From assembly GCF_010499245.1 (NCBI RefSeq), contig NZ_JAAGOW010000001.1, forward strand, positions 3,720,001-3,784,000: a stretch of DNA of 64,000 bases, given 5' to 3'. This document shows positions 7,883 through 15,951 of the stretch, one piece after another. A program made the translations under genes and the position numbers. The stretch's first letter is position 1; each line of letters opens with the position of its first letter. The stretch is from Variovorax sp. WS11. GTDB lineage: Bacteria > Pseudomonadota > Gammaproteobacteria > Burkholderiales > Burkholderiaceae_C. The notes under the pieces were generated by a model. The model was not told the origin of the DNA and did no database searches. It was given only the letters and a program-made list of their open reading frames with translations.

Positions 7883-9184
7883 GTGAAGCTCCTCCCTCGT
7901 CTGCGCCAGATCGCCCTGGTCGGCAGCGTCGAAACCTTCGGCGTGGCCATCGGCGGCATCGCCGGCCTGCTGATCGTCAACGTGCTGCCCAAGGACCAGT
8001 ACGCCGCCTATACCTTCCTGATCGCCTGCATGACCCTGATCCTGGGGATCAGCGACCTGGGTCTGGCCCACTGCACCATGCCCATCGTGGGCCAGCGCGC
8101 CAACGAACAGCCCTGGGTGGTGGGCGTGTGCCACCAGGTCTTCCGCAAGCGCTGGGTGCTGCTGGGGCTGGGGCTGGCCGTCATCGGGCCCTACTGGTTC
8201 TACAGCTCGCAGCAGCACGGCTGGTCCGGCGCGCCCTACCTGGCGGGCTCGCTGCTGATGCTGGCGGTGGTGCTGCTCACCCTGCGGGAGCATTACTGCA
8301 GCACGGTGCTGCTGATCCTCAGCCAGATCAACACGCTGAACCGCATCGCCTTCTACTCGCACAGCGTGCGCATCATCTTCGTGGGGGCGGTGCTGCTGCT
8401 GCCGATCACCTCCTGGTCGATGGTCGGCATCGTGGCCGCGACGGCCGCGGCCAGCTTCGTCAGCGTGATGTTCTACCGCAAGACCTTCCGCACGCAGCAG
8501 ATCGTGGACGCGCACCTCGACGCCGGTGACTCGAAGAAGGTGGATGCCGAGATCCTGCGCATCGCCAAGCCGCTGGTGCTGCCGGGCGTGTTCTACCAGG
8601 TGCAGGGCGTGATCACGGTGTTCCTGGTGTCGCTGTTCGGCACCGCCAGCATGCTGGCCGAGGTGGGCGCTTTCGGCCGGCTCGCCATGGTGCTGATGGT
8701 GGTGGACCGCGTGACCAACGTGCTGCTGTTCCCGGCCATCGCGCGCGCGCCCATGGGCCCTCGGCTGGGCAAGATCGTGGCGCAGGCCCATCTCGCCTAT
8801 TTCGCGATGGGGGGCGCGGTGCTGCTGACGTCCTTCTTGTTCCCGCAGTACTGGATCCTGCTGCTCGGCAAGCAGTACGAGAGCATGACGCCGCTGGTGT
8901 GGATGGTCTTCCTGGCTTCCATCGTGATGAACGCCTCGGGCTTTGCCTTCCGCACCCTGTCGGTGCGCGGTGCGACTGCTGGGCAGACCTACAGCATCGC
9001 GGTGACGCTGATCACCCAGGTGCTCTACCTGTGGCTGGTGGGCGTGAGCGACCTGCGCTCGGTGCTGTGGTTCGGCATCGCGACCAGCCTGGCCAACTTC
9101 GGCTACCAGTACGCGCTGCTGGCGGTGCGCTGGGTGGAGTGGCGCAAAGACAAACCACCCGAGGACGCTCAGGCGCGCTTGTAG
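7883..9184 (+). CDS. Polysaccharide flippase (Wzx-like, MOP superfamily)
   Basis: 433-aa polytopic inner-membrane protein with about 12 hydrophobic segments, the size and layout of Wzx/RfbX oligosaccharide flippases. It begins at GTG 7883 with a short basic stretch, then the first helix pair (ETFGVAIGGIAGLLIVNVLP, then YTFLIACMTLILG). The last membrane helices end in a charged tail (EWRKDKPPED). It probably moves lipid-linked glycans across the inner membrane. Its 3' end overlaps the convergent glycosyltransferase gene by 16 bp. These two genes are the only cell-surface glycan genes here, so no full O-antigen cluster is present. Confidence 0.75.
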   Translation: MKLLPRLRQIALVGSVETFGVAIGGIAGLLIVNVLPKDQYAAYTFLIACMTLILGISDLGLAHCTMPIVGQRANEQPWVVGVCHQVFRKRWVLLGLGLAVIGPYWFYSSQQHGWSGAPYLAGSLLMLAVVLLTLREHYCSTVLLILSQINTLNRIAFYSHSVRIIFVGAVLLLPITSWSMVGIVAATAAASFVSVMFYRKTFRTQQIVDAHLDAGDSKKVDAEILRIAKPLVLPGVFYQVQGVITVFLVSLFGTASMLAEVGAFGRLAMVLMVVDRVTNVLLFPAIARAPMGPRLGKIVAQAHLAYFAMGGAVLLTSFLFPQYWILLLGKQYESMTPLVWMVFLASIVMNASGFAFRTLSVRGATAGQTYSIAVTLITQVLYLWLVGVSDLRSVLWFGIATSLANFGYQYALLAVRWVEWRKDKPPEDAQARL

Positions 9185-10101
9185 ACCCGCCCGATCGCCG
9201 CCGCGATCTTCAGCGCCAGCGTGCTCTTGCGCAACTCGCCGTCCGAATACACGCGGATCGGCGCGTTGGCGTAGCGCCAGTACCACTTGCTCGCGGCCGA
9301 TGGCGGCCGCCCGCGCAGGGCCTGGCTGATGAAGCCGCCATGCCAGGGCTTGACCGAGCCGATGGCGTGCGAGAGGTAATAGCCGCCGGGCGCGAAGTCC
9401 ATCGCCTCGGGGCCCGCGGTGTTCAGGGGCGCCTCGCACACCGTCAAGGCGAAGTTCAGCGCGTCCTGGTCCGTCGAGTGGAAGAGCTCGGCCGAGCCGC
9501 CGGCCTTCAGTTGCTTGGCGCCCTTGTTGTAGTCGACCACCAGGTCGCACAGTCGGCGCCACAGGTCCAGGAACTCGAAGTGCGCGCGCGAGACTGCGAT
9601 GAAGCCCGCGTTGTAGTAGCGGTCCAGCCCGCGCCGCGGCGTGGCGCCGTGCGGTGCGAAGAAGCGGGCCCACAGCAGGCGCTTGGGATGCCGCGCCGGG
9701 AAGCACCAGTTGACGTCCTCGGCCAGCGAGATGCCATCTTCGGTGAACCAGCCGGCGAGCGACGGCCAGTCGCACTTCACGACGATGTCCGGGTCGATAT
9801 ACGCGCAGATGTCGGCCTGCGGGGCGTGCTTTTCCAGCATCTCGCGGATGAAGGTGGGCTTGTAGTAGGTGAAGTGCAGCGGCGTGTCCAGCTCCAGCAT
9901 GCACAGCGTGAGCTGGGGCGCGACCTTCAGCCGGCCGCTGGCGCGATCGAAGGCCGGCGCGTCGACGATCCAGCCCGGCAGGGCGCCGCGGTAGCCCACC
10001 CACAACTCGCCCTGGTAGCCGGCGGCGATCAGCGAGTTCGCCAGCGCCGCCACGCCGTAGTGGTAGTTTTTCTCGAAGAGCGTACAGAGCGTGATGTTCA
10101 T
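9169..10101 (-). CDS. Glycosyltransferase-like protein
   Basis: 310-aa cytoplasmic or membrane-associated enzyme. The ATG at 10099-10101 gives MNITLCTLFEKNYHYGVAAL, the start of a Rossmann-like nucleotide-sugar domain. It has a metal-binding DxD-type motif in AYIDPDIVVKCDW near residue 95 and a later DQDALNFAL element typical of GT-A folds (GT8/GT24-like). Longer in-frame starts would run through the promoter and the neighbouring lipoprotein frame. It overlaps the flippase 3' end; together they suggest surface glycan synthesis. Donor and acceptor sugars cannot be assigned. Confidence 0.72.
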   Translation of the reverse strand: MNITLCTLFEKNYHYGVAALANSLIAAGYQGELWVGYRGALPGWIVDAPAFDRASGRLKVAPQLTLCMLELDTPLHFTYYKPTFIREMLEKHAPQADICAYIDPDIVVKCDWPSLAGWFTEDGISLAEDVNWCFPARHPKRLLWARFFAPHGATPRRGLDRYYNAGFIAVSRAHFEFLDLWRRLCDLVVDYNKGAKQLKAGGSAELFHSTDQDALNFALTVCEAPLNTAGPEAMDFAPGGYYLSHAIGSVKPWHGGFISQALRGRPPSAASKWYWRYANAPIRVYSDGELRKSTLALKIAAAIGRVYKRA

Positions 10102-10168
10102 GGAAGCGTGGTCAGAGCGTTGCGGCTGAGTGTAAACAAATGTTCTACATGTTCGCGTGACATCGGTC

Positions 10169-11038
10169 TCAGTGCGCTGCAAACAGTTCGCCGAGCTCGC
10201 GTTCGTAGGCCTGCAGGCGGCGCACCGCCTGCTCGCGCTGGGCCGCGCTGGTGCTGTTGTGCAGGGCGGCCAGGTTTCGGCAGCCCTCCTGCTGCAACGC
10301 CTGCTGCCGCTCGCGCCACGGGCCCGGCGGCGGGTCGGCGATGCGCAGCACGTAGGCATGGATGGCCGCCCGCGCCTCGGCCGGCGGCGTTCGCTCGGCC
10401 TGGAAGCGGCGTAGCAGCGCCAGCACCTCCTGCTGGCGCCTGCGGCGCTCGGCATCGAAGGCCGGGGGGTCGAAGCCCGACTGCGCCACCTGCTGCTTGA
10501 GCAGCTCGCGCTGGGTCGGCTCGAGGCGGCCGTAGAAGTCCTCGTTGCGCTCGACGATGCGCTCGTAGCGCTTCTCCTGCCAGCGCGCCGGGCCGCGCTC
10601 CAGCCACTCCTTGCGGTACTCGGCGTTGTTTTTTGCGTACTTGCGTTCGAGCTGCTGCAGCTGGGCTTCGCCCAGGCTCAGGGCCAGCCCGGTGCCCGGG
10701 CCTTCGGCCTGCACGGCGACTGCCAGCAGCCGCTCGCGGATCTGGTCGGCGAACGCGCAGGCCTGCTGGGGCGTGATGTCCTCGGGCGCCAGTGCCTGGG
10801 CCCCGCGCAGCAGCTCGACCAGGCGCGGCAGCTCATGGCGGCGGTGCCAGGCCAGCAGCTCGGCCAGGTCGTCGCGCACCCGCGGGGTCTGCGCGCCGTC
10901 GAAATCCAGGTAGCCGTCCAGCCACCAGTAGCTCAGCTCGGGGAAGTTGTTGTAGGCCAGCTTGAGCGTGCTGCAGGCCGCGAGCGCCGCGGCCGCGAGC
11001 AGCACGCCGATAATTCGCGCCAGCCTGACCCAACGCAT
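10169..11038 (-). CDS. DUF6279-type lipoprotein
   Basis: 289-aa predicted outer-membrane or periplasmic lipoprotein. The start at 11036-11038 gives a signal peptide ending in the lipobox LAAC, with Cys22 the lipidated residue, followed by STLKLAYNNFPEL. The mature part is almost entirely helical and rich in Arg, Glu and Gln (KYAKNNAEYRKEWLERG, YERIVERNEDFYG), a pattern I associate with the DUF6279 family. No function is known. An alternative ATG at 11051-11053 would overlap the divergent glmU start. It shares the very short divergent region with glmU. Confidence 0.75.
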   Translation of the reverse strand: MRWVRLARIIGVLLAAAALAACSTLKLAYNNFPELSYWWLDGYLDFDGAQTPRVRDDLAELLAWHRRHELPRLVELLRGAQALAPEDITPQQACAFADQIRERLLAVAVQAEGPGTGLALSLGEAQLQQLERKYAKNNAEYRKEWLERGPARWQEKRYERIVERNEDFYGRLEPTQRELLKQQVAQSGFDPPAFDAERRRRQQEVLALLRRFQAERTPPAEARAAIHAYVLRIADPPPGPWRERQQALQQEGCRNLAALHNSTSAAQREQAVRRLQAYERELGELFAAH

Positions 11039-11051
11039 TCGAGAAAGTGGC

Positions 11052-12485
11052 ATGAACAAGACTCCGCAGGACAACCAGGAACCGGTCGATGTCGTCATCA
11101 TGGCGGCCGGCAAGGGCACGCGCATGAAAAGCAGCCTGCCCAAAGTGTTGCATCGTTTGGGTGGCCGCGCGCTGGTGGCGCACGTCGTGGACACGGCCGC
11201 GCGCATCGGCGCGCGCAAGGTGGTGGTGGTCACCGGCCACGGCGCCACCGATGTCGAGGCCGCGCTCGGCGAGGGTGCGGCGGGTGTGGTCCCGCAATTT
11301 GCGCGCCAGGTGCCGCAGCTGGGCACCGGCCACGCGATGCAGCAGGCCGCGCCGCTCCTGCCCGACGACGGCACGGTGGTGGTGCTCTCGGGCGACGTGC
11401 CCCTGATCGGCGACGCCACCCTGCGCTCGCTGATCGCGCAGAGCGGCGGCCGCCGGCTCGCGCTGCTCACCATCCGCGTCGAGGACCCGACCGGCTACGG
11501 CCGCATCGTGCGCGCGCCCGCCGCCGAGGGCGAAGGCGAGGTCCAGGCGATCGTGGAAGAGAAGGACGCGAGCGAGGCCCAGCGCACCATCCGCGAGACC
11601 TACAGCGGCGTGATGGCGGTGCCCTCCGCGCTGCTCAGGCCCTGGCTGGCGCGGCTGGACAACAAGAACGCCCAGGGCGAGTACTACCTGACCGACGTGG
11701 TGGGCCTGGCCACCGTCGACGGCGTGCCCGTCGTGGCGCACCGCATCGAAGACCCGCTGGAGGTGGCCGGCGTCAACACGCCGGCGCAGCTGGCGGCGCT
11801 CGAGCGCGCCTACCAGCGGCGCCAGGCCGAGGCGCTGATGGCGCAGGGCGTGCGCCTGGCCGACCCGGCGCGCATCGACGTGCGCGGCACCCTGGCCTGC
11901 GAGTCGGACGTGGAGATCGACGTCAACTGCGTCTTCGAGGGTGCGGTTTCGCTGGGCGCCGGCGTGCGCGTGGGCGCCAACTGCGTGATCGCCAACGCGC
12001 GCATCGAGACCGGCGCGGTGATCCATCCCTTCACCCACATCGACGGCGAGAAGACCGGCGTGACGGTCGGCGTCGGCGCGCTCGTCGGCCCCTTCGCACG
12101 GCTGCGGCCCGGCGCGCGGCTGGGCGCCGAGGTGCACATCGGCAACTTCGTCGAGGTCAAGAACTCCACGCTGGCCGCCGGCGCCAAGGCCAATCATTTG
12201 GCCTACCTGGGCGACGCCAGCGTGGGCGCGCGCGTCAACTACGGCGCCGGCAGCATCACGGCCAACTACGACGGCGCCAACAAGCACCGCACCGTGATCG
12301 GCGACGACGTGCACGTGGGCAGCAACTGCGTGCTGGTGGCGCCGGTCACCATCGGCGCCGGCGGCACGGTGGGGGGCGGCTCGACCGTGACCAAAAGCAC
12401 CGAGCCGGGCGTGCTGACCATCGCACGGGGCCGCCAGGTGAGCTACGCAAACTGGAAGCGGCCCCAAAAGGCGCCGAAGGACTAG
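11052..12485 (+). CDS. glmU: Bifunctional UDP-GlcNAc pyrophosphorylase / GlcN-1-P acetyltransferase
   Basis: Makes UDP-GlcNAc for peptidoglycan and LPS: it acetylates glucosamine-1-phosphate, then uridylylates it. 477 aa, usual length is about 455-460. The N-terminal uridyltransferase domain begins VDVVIMAAGKGTRMKSSLPK. The C-terminal half is a left-handed beta helix of hexapeptide repeats, with the acetyltransferase region around NFVEVKNSTLAAGAKANHL and GAGSITANYDG. I chose the ATG at 11052, since the upstream ORF extension lies in the divergent lipoprotein gene. The 3' end overlaps the convergent Lrp gene by 4 bp. glmS follows beyond Lrp, so the UDP-GlcNAc pathway is grouped here. Confidence 0.96.
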   Translation: MNKTPQDNQEPVDVVIMAAGKGTRMKSSLPKVLHRLGGRALVAHVVDTAARIGARKVVVVTGHGATDVEAALGEGAAGVVPQFARQVPQLGTGHAMQQAAPLLPDDGTVVVLSGDVPLIGDATLRSLIAQSGGRRLALLTIRVEDPTGYGRIVRAPAAEGEGEVQAIVEEKDASEAQRTIRETYSGVMAVPSALLRPWLARLDNKNAQGEYYLTDVVGLATVDGVPVVAHRIEDPLEVAGVNTPAQLAALERAYQRRQAEALMAQGVRLADPARIDVRGTLACESDVEIDVNCVFEGAVSLGAGVRVGANCVIANARIETGAVIHPFTHIDGEKTGVTVGVGALVGPFARLRPGARLGAEVHIGNFVEVKNSTLAAGAKANHLAYLGDASVGARVNYGAGSITANYDGANKHRTVIGDDVHVGSNCVLVAPVTIGAGGTVGGGSTVTKSTEPGVLTIARGRQVSYANWKRPQKAPKD

Positions 12486-12961
12486 GACGCCGGCGACAGC
12501 GGCACGCGCGGGTCGAACTTCGCGCGCTTGACGCTGAAGAAGGCCTTCACGTTGCGCACATTGGCATCGGTGGTGAACAGGCGCTGCGCGAGCGCCTGGT
12601 AGCCGGGCATGTCGCGCACGGTGGCGATCAGCACGAAGTCCGGGCCGGGCGAGACGCGGTAGCACTGCTGCACCGCCTCGTCGGCGACGACCCGCGCCTC
12701 GAAGGCCTCGAGTGCAGCGGCATCCTGGCGGTCCAGCGAAATCTCGATCACCGCGGTGAGCAGGGCGCCCACGCGCTCGGGGTCGAGGATCGCGACCTCG
12801 CGCGCGATCCAGCCCGCCTCGCGCAGCCGACGCACGCGCCGCAGGCAGGTGGCGGGCGACAGGCCGAAGCGCTCGGCCAAAGACTGGTTGCTCTGGGAGG
12901 CGTCTTGCTGGAGCGCATCGAGTAGCTGTAGGCCGACGGTATCCATGTCCGAGAATTTCAT
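12482..12961 (-). CDS. Lrp/AsnC family transcriptional regulator
   Basis: 159-aa feast/famine regulator. HTH at about 8-60 (DTVGLQLLDALQQDASQSNQ, then LAERFGLSPATCLRRVRRL), followed by the RAM ligand-binding domain from about residue 68 with the typical GPDFVLIATVRDMPGYQAL strand. It lies between glmU (convergent, 4-bp overlap) and glmS (divergent, 139 bp). The intergenic region has two dyads (12975-12993 and 13029-13048) suited to an octameric Lrp-type protein, so it may control itself and glmS. The ligand is probably an amino acid, not identifiable here. Confidence 0.9.
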   Translation of the reverse strand: MKFSDMDTVGLQLLDALQQDASQSNQSLAERFGLSPATCLRRVRRLREAGWIAREVAILDPERVGALLTAVIEISLDRQDAAALEAFEARVVADEAVQQCYRVSPGPDFVLIATVRDMPGYQALAQRLFTTDANVRNVKAFFSVKRAKFDPRVPLSPAS

Positions 12962-12974
12962 GTGGACAAGTGTA

Positions 12975-12993
12975 GTGAAATATTATTGCTCAC
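12975..12993. promoter_or_regulatory. Candidate Lrp/AsnC site at the lrp-like gene start
   Basis: GTGA-N11-TCAC with an AT-rich core (AATATTATT), 14 bp upstream of the Lrp-family ATG. An AT-rich centre with short outer arms is the usual form of Lrp-family sites. It would be autoregulatory. Confidence 0.4.
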
Positions 12994-13028
12994 GTCTATC
13001 ATGATGAAATGCAAAGGCTGAATTCGTC

Positions 13029-13048
13029 GAAATTTGACTGCAAATTTC
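13029..13048. promoter_or_regulatory. Candidate operator between Lrp-like gene and glmS
   Basis: Perfect 8-bp inverted repeat GAAATTTG-ACTG-CAAATTTC, about 52 bp upstream of the glmS ATG and 68 bp upstream of the Lrp-family ATG. It overlaps a TTGACT hexamer (13034-13039) that could serve as a -35 element, although no well-spaced -10 is evident. Confidence 0.45.
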
Positions 13049-13100
13049 ACATCAGCCTGCCTACCATCCTCGGACTTCCCAATCAGCAGGAGCTCATCCC

Positions 13101-14981
13101 ATGTGTGGCATCGTCGGCGCCGTCTCCGGCCGCAACATCGTTCCCATCCTCGTGCAGGGCTTGCAGCGCCTCGAATACCGCGGCTACGACTCCTGCGGCG
13201 TGGCCGTGCATGCGGGCGGCCTCGAGCGCGCCCGCACCACCGCCCGGGTGGCTGACCTGCTGGCCCAGGTGCGCGACGACCGCATCGAAGGCAGCACCGG
13301 CATCGCCCACACGCGCTGGGCCACGCACGGCGCGCCGGCCGTGCACAACGCGCACCCGCACTTCAGCCATGGCCCCGGCGCCGGTGCCGAATCCACCCGC
13401 CCCAGCCGCGTGGCGCTGGTGCACAACGGCATCATCGAGAACCACGAGGCTCTGCGCGCGAAGCTGCAGGCCAAGGGCTACGTGTTCGCGAGCCAGACCG
13501 ACACCGAGGTCATCGCCCACCTGATCGACAGCCACTACGACGGCGACCTGTTCGAGGCGCTGAAGGCCAGCGTGCTGCAGCTGCAGGGCGCCTACGCGAT
13601 CGCGGCGATCTGCCGCGACGAGCCGCACCGCGTCGTCGGCGCGCGCGCCGGTTCGCCGCTGATCCTCGGCGTGGGACAGGAGGGCGGCGAGAACTTCCTG
13701 GCCAGCGACGCGATGGCGCTGGCCGGCGTGACCGACCAGATCGTCTACCTGGACGAGGGCGACCTGGTCGACATCCAGCCCGGCCGCTACTGGATCCTGG
13801 ACCGGGCCCACAAGCCGGCCGAACGGCCCGTGCGCACCGTGCTCGCGCACAGCGGCGCCGCCGAACTGGGCCCGTATCGCCACTACATGCAGAAGGAAAT
13901 CTTCGAGCAGCCGCGCGCCATTGCCGACACGCTGGAGGGCATCGAAGGCATCGTGCCCGAGCTCTTCGACGGCGTCGGCCAGGACGGCATGCCGGGCGCT
14001 GCTGCCTGGCGCGTCTTCAAGGAGATCGACAAGGTGCTGATCCTGGCCTGCGGCACCAGCTACTACAGCGGCTGCACCGCCAAGTACTGGCTGGAGGGCA
14101 TCGCGAAGATCCCGACCCAGGTCGAGATCGCGAGCGAGTACCGCTACCGCGACTCCGTGCCCGACCCGAAGACCCTGGTCGTGACCATCAGTCAGTCCGG
14201 CGAAACGGCCGACACGCTGGCCGCGCTCAAGCATGCGCGCTCGCTGGGCATGGAGCACACGCTGACCATCTGCAACGTCGCGACCAGCGCGATGGTGCGC
14301 GAATGCAAGCTGGCCTACATCACGCGCGCCGGCGTCGAGATCGGCGTGGCTTCCACCAAGGCTTTCACCACGCAGCTGGCGGGCCTGTTCCTGCTGACGC
14401 TCGCACTGGCGCAGGCCAAGGAGCGCCTCGGCGAAGCCGACGAGGCGCGCTACCTGAAGGAGATGCGGCACCTGCCCGTCGCGCTGCAGTCGGTGCTGGC
14501 GCTGGAGCCGCAGATCATCAGCTGGGCCGAGGACTTCGCACGCAAGGAGAACGCGCTCTTCCTCGGCCGCGGCTTGCACTACCCCATTGCGCTGGAGGGT
14601 GCGCTCAAGCTCAAGGAAGTGACTTACATCCACGCCGAGGCCTACGCCGCCGGCGAGCTCAAGCACGGCCCGCTGGCGCTGGTGACCAGCGAGATGCCGG
14701 TGGTGGCGGTGGCGCCCAACGATGCGCTCCTGGAAAAGCTCAAGAGCAATCTGCAGGAAGTGCGCGCGCGCGGCGGCGTGCTCTACGTGCTGGCCGACGG
14801 CGACACCCACATCGAGAGCGGCGAGGACCTGCACGTGATCCGCATGCCCGAGCACTACGGGGCGCTGTCGCCGATGCTGCATGTGGTGCCGCTGCAGCTG
14901 CTGGCCTATCACACGGCTTGTGCGCGGGGGACGGACGTGGACAAGCCCAGGAATCTGGCGAAGAGTGTGACGGTGGAGTAG
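13101..14981 (+). CDS. glmS: Glutamine-fructose-6-phosphate aminotransferase (isomerizing)
   Basis: First step of amino-sugar synthesis: fructose-6-P plus glutamine gives glucosamine-6-P. 626 aa. Class II glutaminase domain at about 2-240 with the catalytic Cys2 exposed after Met removal ([10 protein letters not shown]), [11 protein letters not shown] and the [11 protein letters not shown] loop. Two SIS isomerase domains follow, with [25 protein letters not shown] and the C-terminal [14 protein letters not shown] and KSVTVE ends, all family hallmarks. A clear AGGAG precedes the ATG. The leader is 139 bp and shows no glmS-ribozyme features, as expected for a proteobacterium. Expression may depend on the divergent Lrp-family regulator. 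Confidence 0.97.
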   Translation: MCGIVGAVSGRNIVPILVQGLQRLEYRGYDSCGVAVHAGGLERARTTARVADLLAQVRDDRIEGSTGIAHTRWATHGAPAVHNAHPHFSHGPGAGAESTRPSRVALVHNGIIENHEALRAKLQAKGYVFASQTDTEVIAHLIDSHYDGDLFEALKASVLQLQGAYAIAAICRDEPHRVVGARAGSPLILGVGQEGGENFLASDAMALAGVTDQIVYLDEGDLVDIQPGRYWILDRAHKPAERPVRTVLAHSGAAELGPYRHYMQKEIFEQPRAIADTLEGIEGIVPELFDGVGQDGMPGAAAWRVFKEIDKVLILACGTSYYSGCTAKYWLEGIAKIPTQVEIASEYRYRDSVPDPKTLVVTISQSGETADTLAALKHARSLGMEHTLTICNVATSAMVRECKLAYITRAGVEIGVASTKAFTTQLAGLFLLTLALAQAKERLGEADEARYLKEMRHLPVALQSVLALEPQIISWAEDFARKENALFLGRGLHYPIALEGALKLKEVTYIHAEAYAAGELKHGPLALVTSEMPVVAVAPNDALLEKLKSNLQEVRARGGVLYVLADGDTHIESGEDLHVIRMPEHYGALSPMLHVVPLQLLAYHTACARGTDVDKPRNLAKSVTVE

Positions 14982-15088
14982 GGGGCGCGCTTCGAGGGCG
15001 GCTCTTCTTCTCCAGACGAATAAATCTCTAGAAGTACGCTCGGCCGGATATGTCTGGCACGGAATCTGCTCGGGTAAACCCGATTGTC

Positions 15089-15103
15089 GATTGTCGAACA
15101 ATC
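15089..15103. promoter_or_regulatory. FadR-family (GntR) operator upstream of the amino-acid ABC operon
   Basis: GATTGT-CGA-ACAATC, a perfect 6-bp inverted repeat. Bases 15091-15101 fit the FadR-subfamily operator pattern TNGTNNNACNA exactly. It is preceded by a second copy of GATTGTCGA starting at 15082. It lies 34 bp before the start of the ATP-binding gene whose operon ends in a FadR-type GntR gene, which is the natural binder. Confidence 0.6.
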
Positions 15104-15136
15104 CAACAAGATCCGTCCATCGTGAACCGAGGCCCC

Positions 15137-15922
15137 ATGACACATCCGATCATTCGCATCAGCGGCTTGCACAAGTGGTTTGGCGATCACCATGTCCTGA
15201 AGGGGATCGACTTCGACGTTCAACCCGGGGATCGCGTCGCCATCTTGGGGTCCAGCGGTTCCGGCAAGAGCACCTTTCTGCGCTGCCTGAACTTCATGGA
15301 ACTGCCGACCACGGGTCGCGTTGAACTCAAGGGAAAGCTCATCGGCAAACCCACCGGCAAGCACCCGAAGGGCGAAGGCATGAGCTACTCGCAAGGCCAG
15401 CTCTCGGAGCTGCGCAAGGAGGTTGGCATGGTCTTCCAGCAGTTCAACCTGTTCCCCCACATGACGGTCGTCGGCAACGTGATGGAGGGCCTCGTGACCG
15501 TGCTCGGCGTCGGGTCCAAGGAGGCGCGAGAGCGGTCCATGGCCCAGCTCGAGAAGGTCGGCATGGCCCATAAGGCCGACGCCTACCCGGCCCGGCTGTC
15601 GGGTGGACAGCAGCAGCGCGTCGCCATCGCCCGAGCATTGGCGATGGAGCCGGAGGTCCTGCTGTTCGACGAGCCCACGTCGTCCCTCGATCCCGAACTC
15701 GTCGGCGAAGTGCTGAACGTCATCAAGGACTTGGCCCAAGAGGGCCGCACCATGCTTCTGGTGACCCATGAACTTGGGTTCGCCTACCACTACGCCAACA
15801 AGGTTCTCTTCCTGGCCGATGGCCAGTTCTACGAGACCGGGACGCCCGACGAAGTGCTCAAGCACCCGAAGAAGGAGCACACCCAACGCTTTCTCGAACG
15901 GTTCACGGCCTTCAGCTTCTGA
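15137..15922 (+). CDS. Polar amino-acid ABC transporter ATP-binding protein
   Basis: 261-aa ATPase of a PAAT-type importer (GlnQ/HisP group). Walker A is GSSGSGKST, Q-loop VFQQFNLFPHMT, signature LSGGQQQR, Walker B VLLFDEPTSSLD and the H-loop VTHELGF. It powers uptake through the two permeases at 17798 and 18485, with the receptor at 16928. I chose the ATG at 15137 (MTHPIIRISGLHKWFGDHHV); the longer frame would cover the operator at 15089. It is the first gene of a six-gene operon: ATPase, aminotransferase-fold protein, receptor, permease, permease, GntR. Between Q-loop and Walker A there is a slightly long insert (GKPTGKHPKGEGMSYSQGQ). Confidence 0.93.
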   Translation: MTHPIIRISGLHKWFGDHHVLKGIDFDVQPGDRVAILGSSGSGKSTFLRCLNFMELPTTGRVELKGKLIGKPTGKHPKGEGMSYSQGQLSELRKEVGMVFQQFNLFPHMTVVGNVMEGLVTVLGVGSKEARERSMAQLEKVGMAHKADAYPARLSGGQQQRVAIARALAMEPEVLLFDEPTSSLDPELVGEVLNVIKDLAQEGRTMLLVTHELGFAYHYANKVLFLADGQFYETGTPDEVLKHPKKEHTQRFLERFTAFSF

Positions 15923-15951
15923 TCCGACCCCTCATCTCATTGAAGTCACCC

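Noticed and set aside
13034-13067. Sigma-70 promoter TTGACT/TACCAT for glmS
   Set aside because: Spacing of 22 bp is too long for a reliable call.
14982-15136. Leader ORF extending the ATP-binding protein from 15050
   Set aside because: The extension covers the palindromic operator and has no family similarity; the ATG at 15137 begins the conserved domain.
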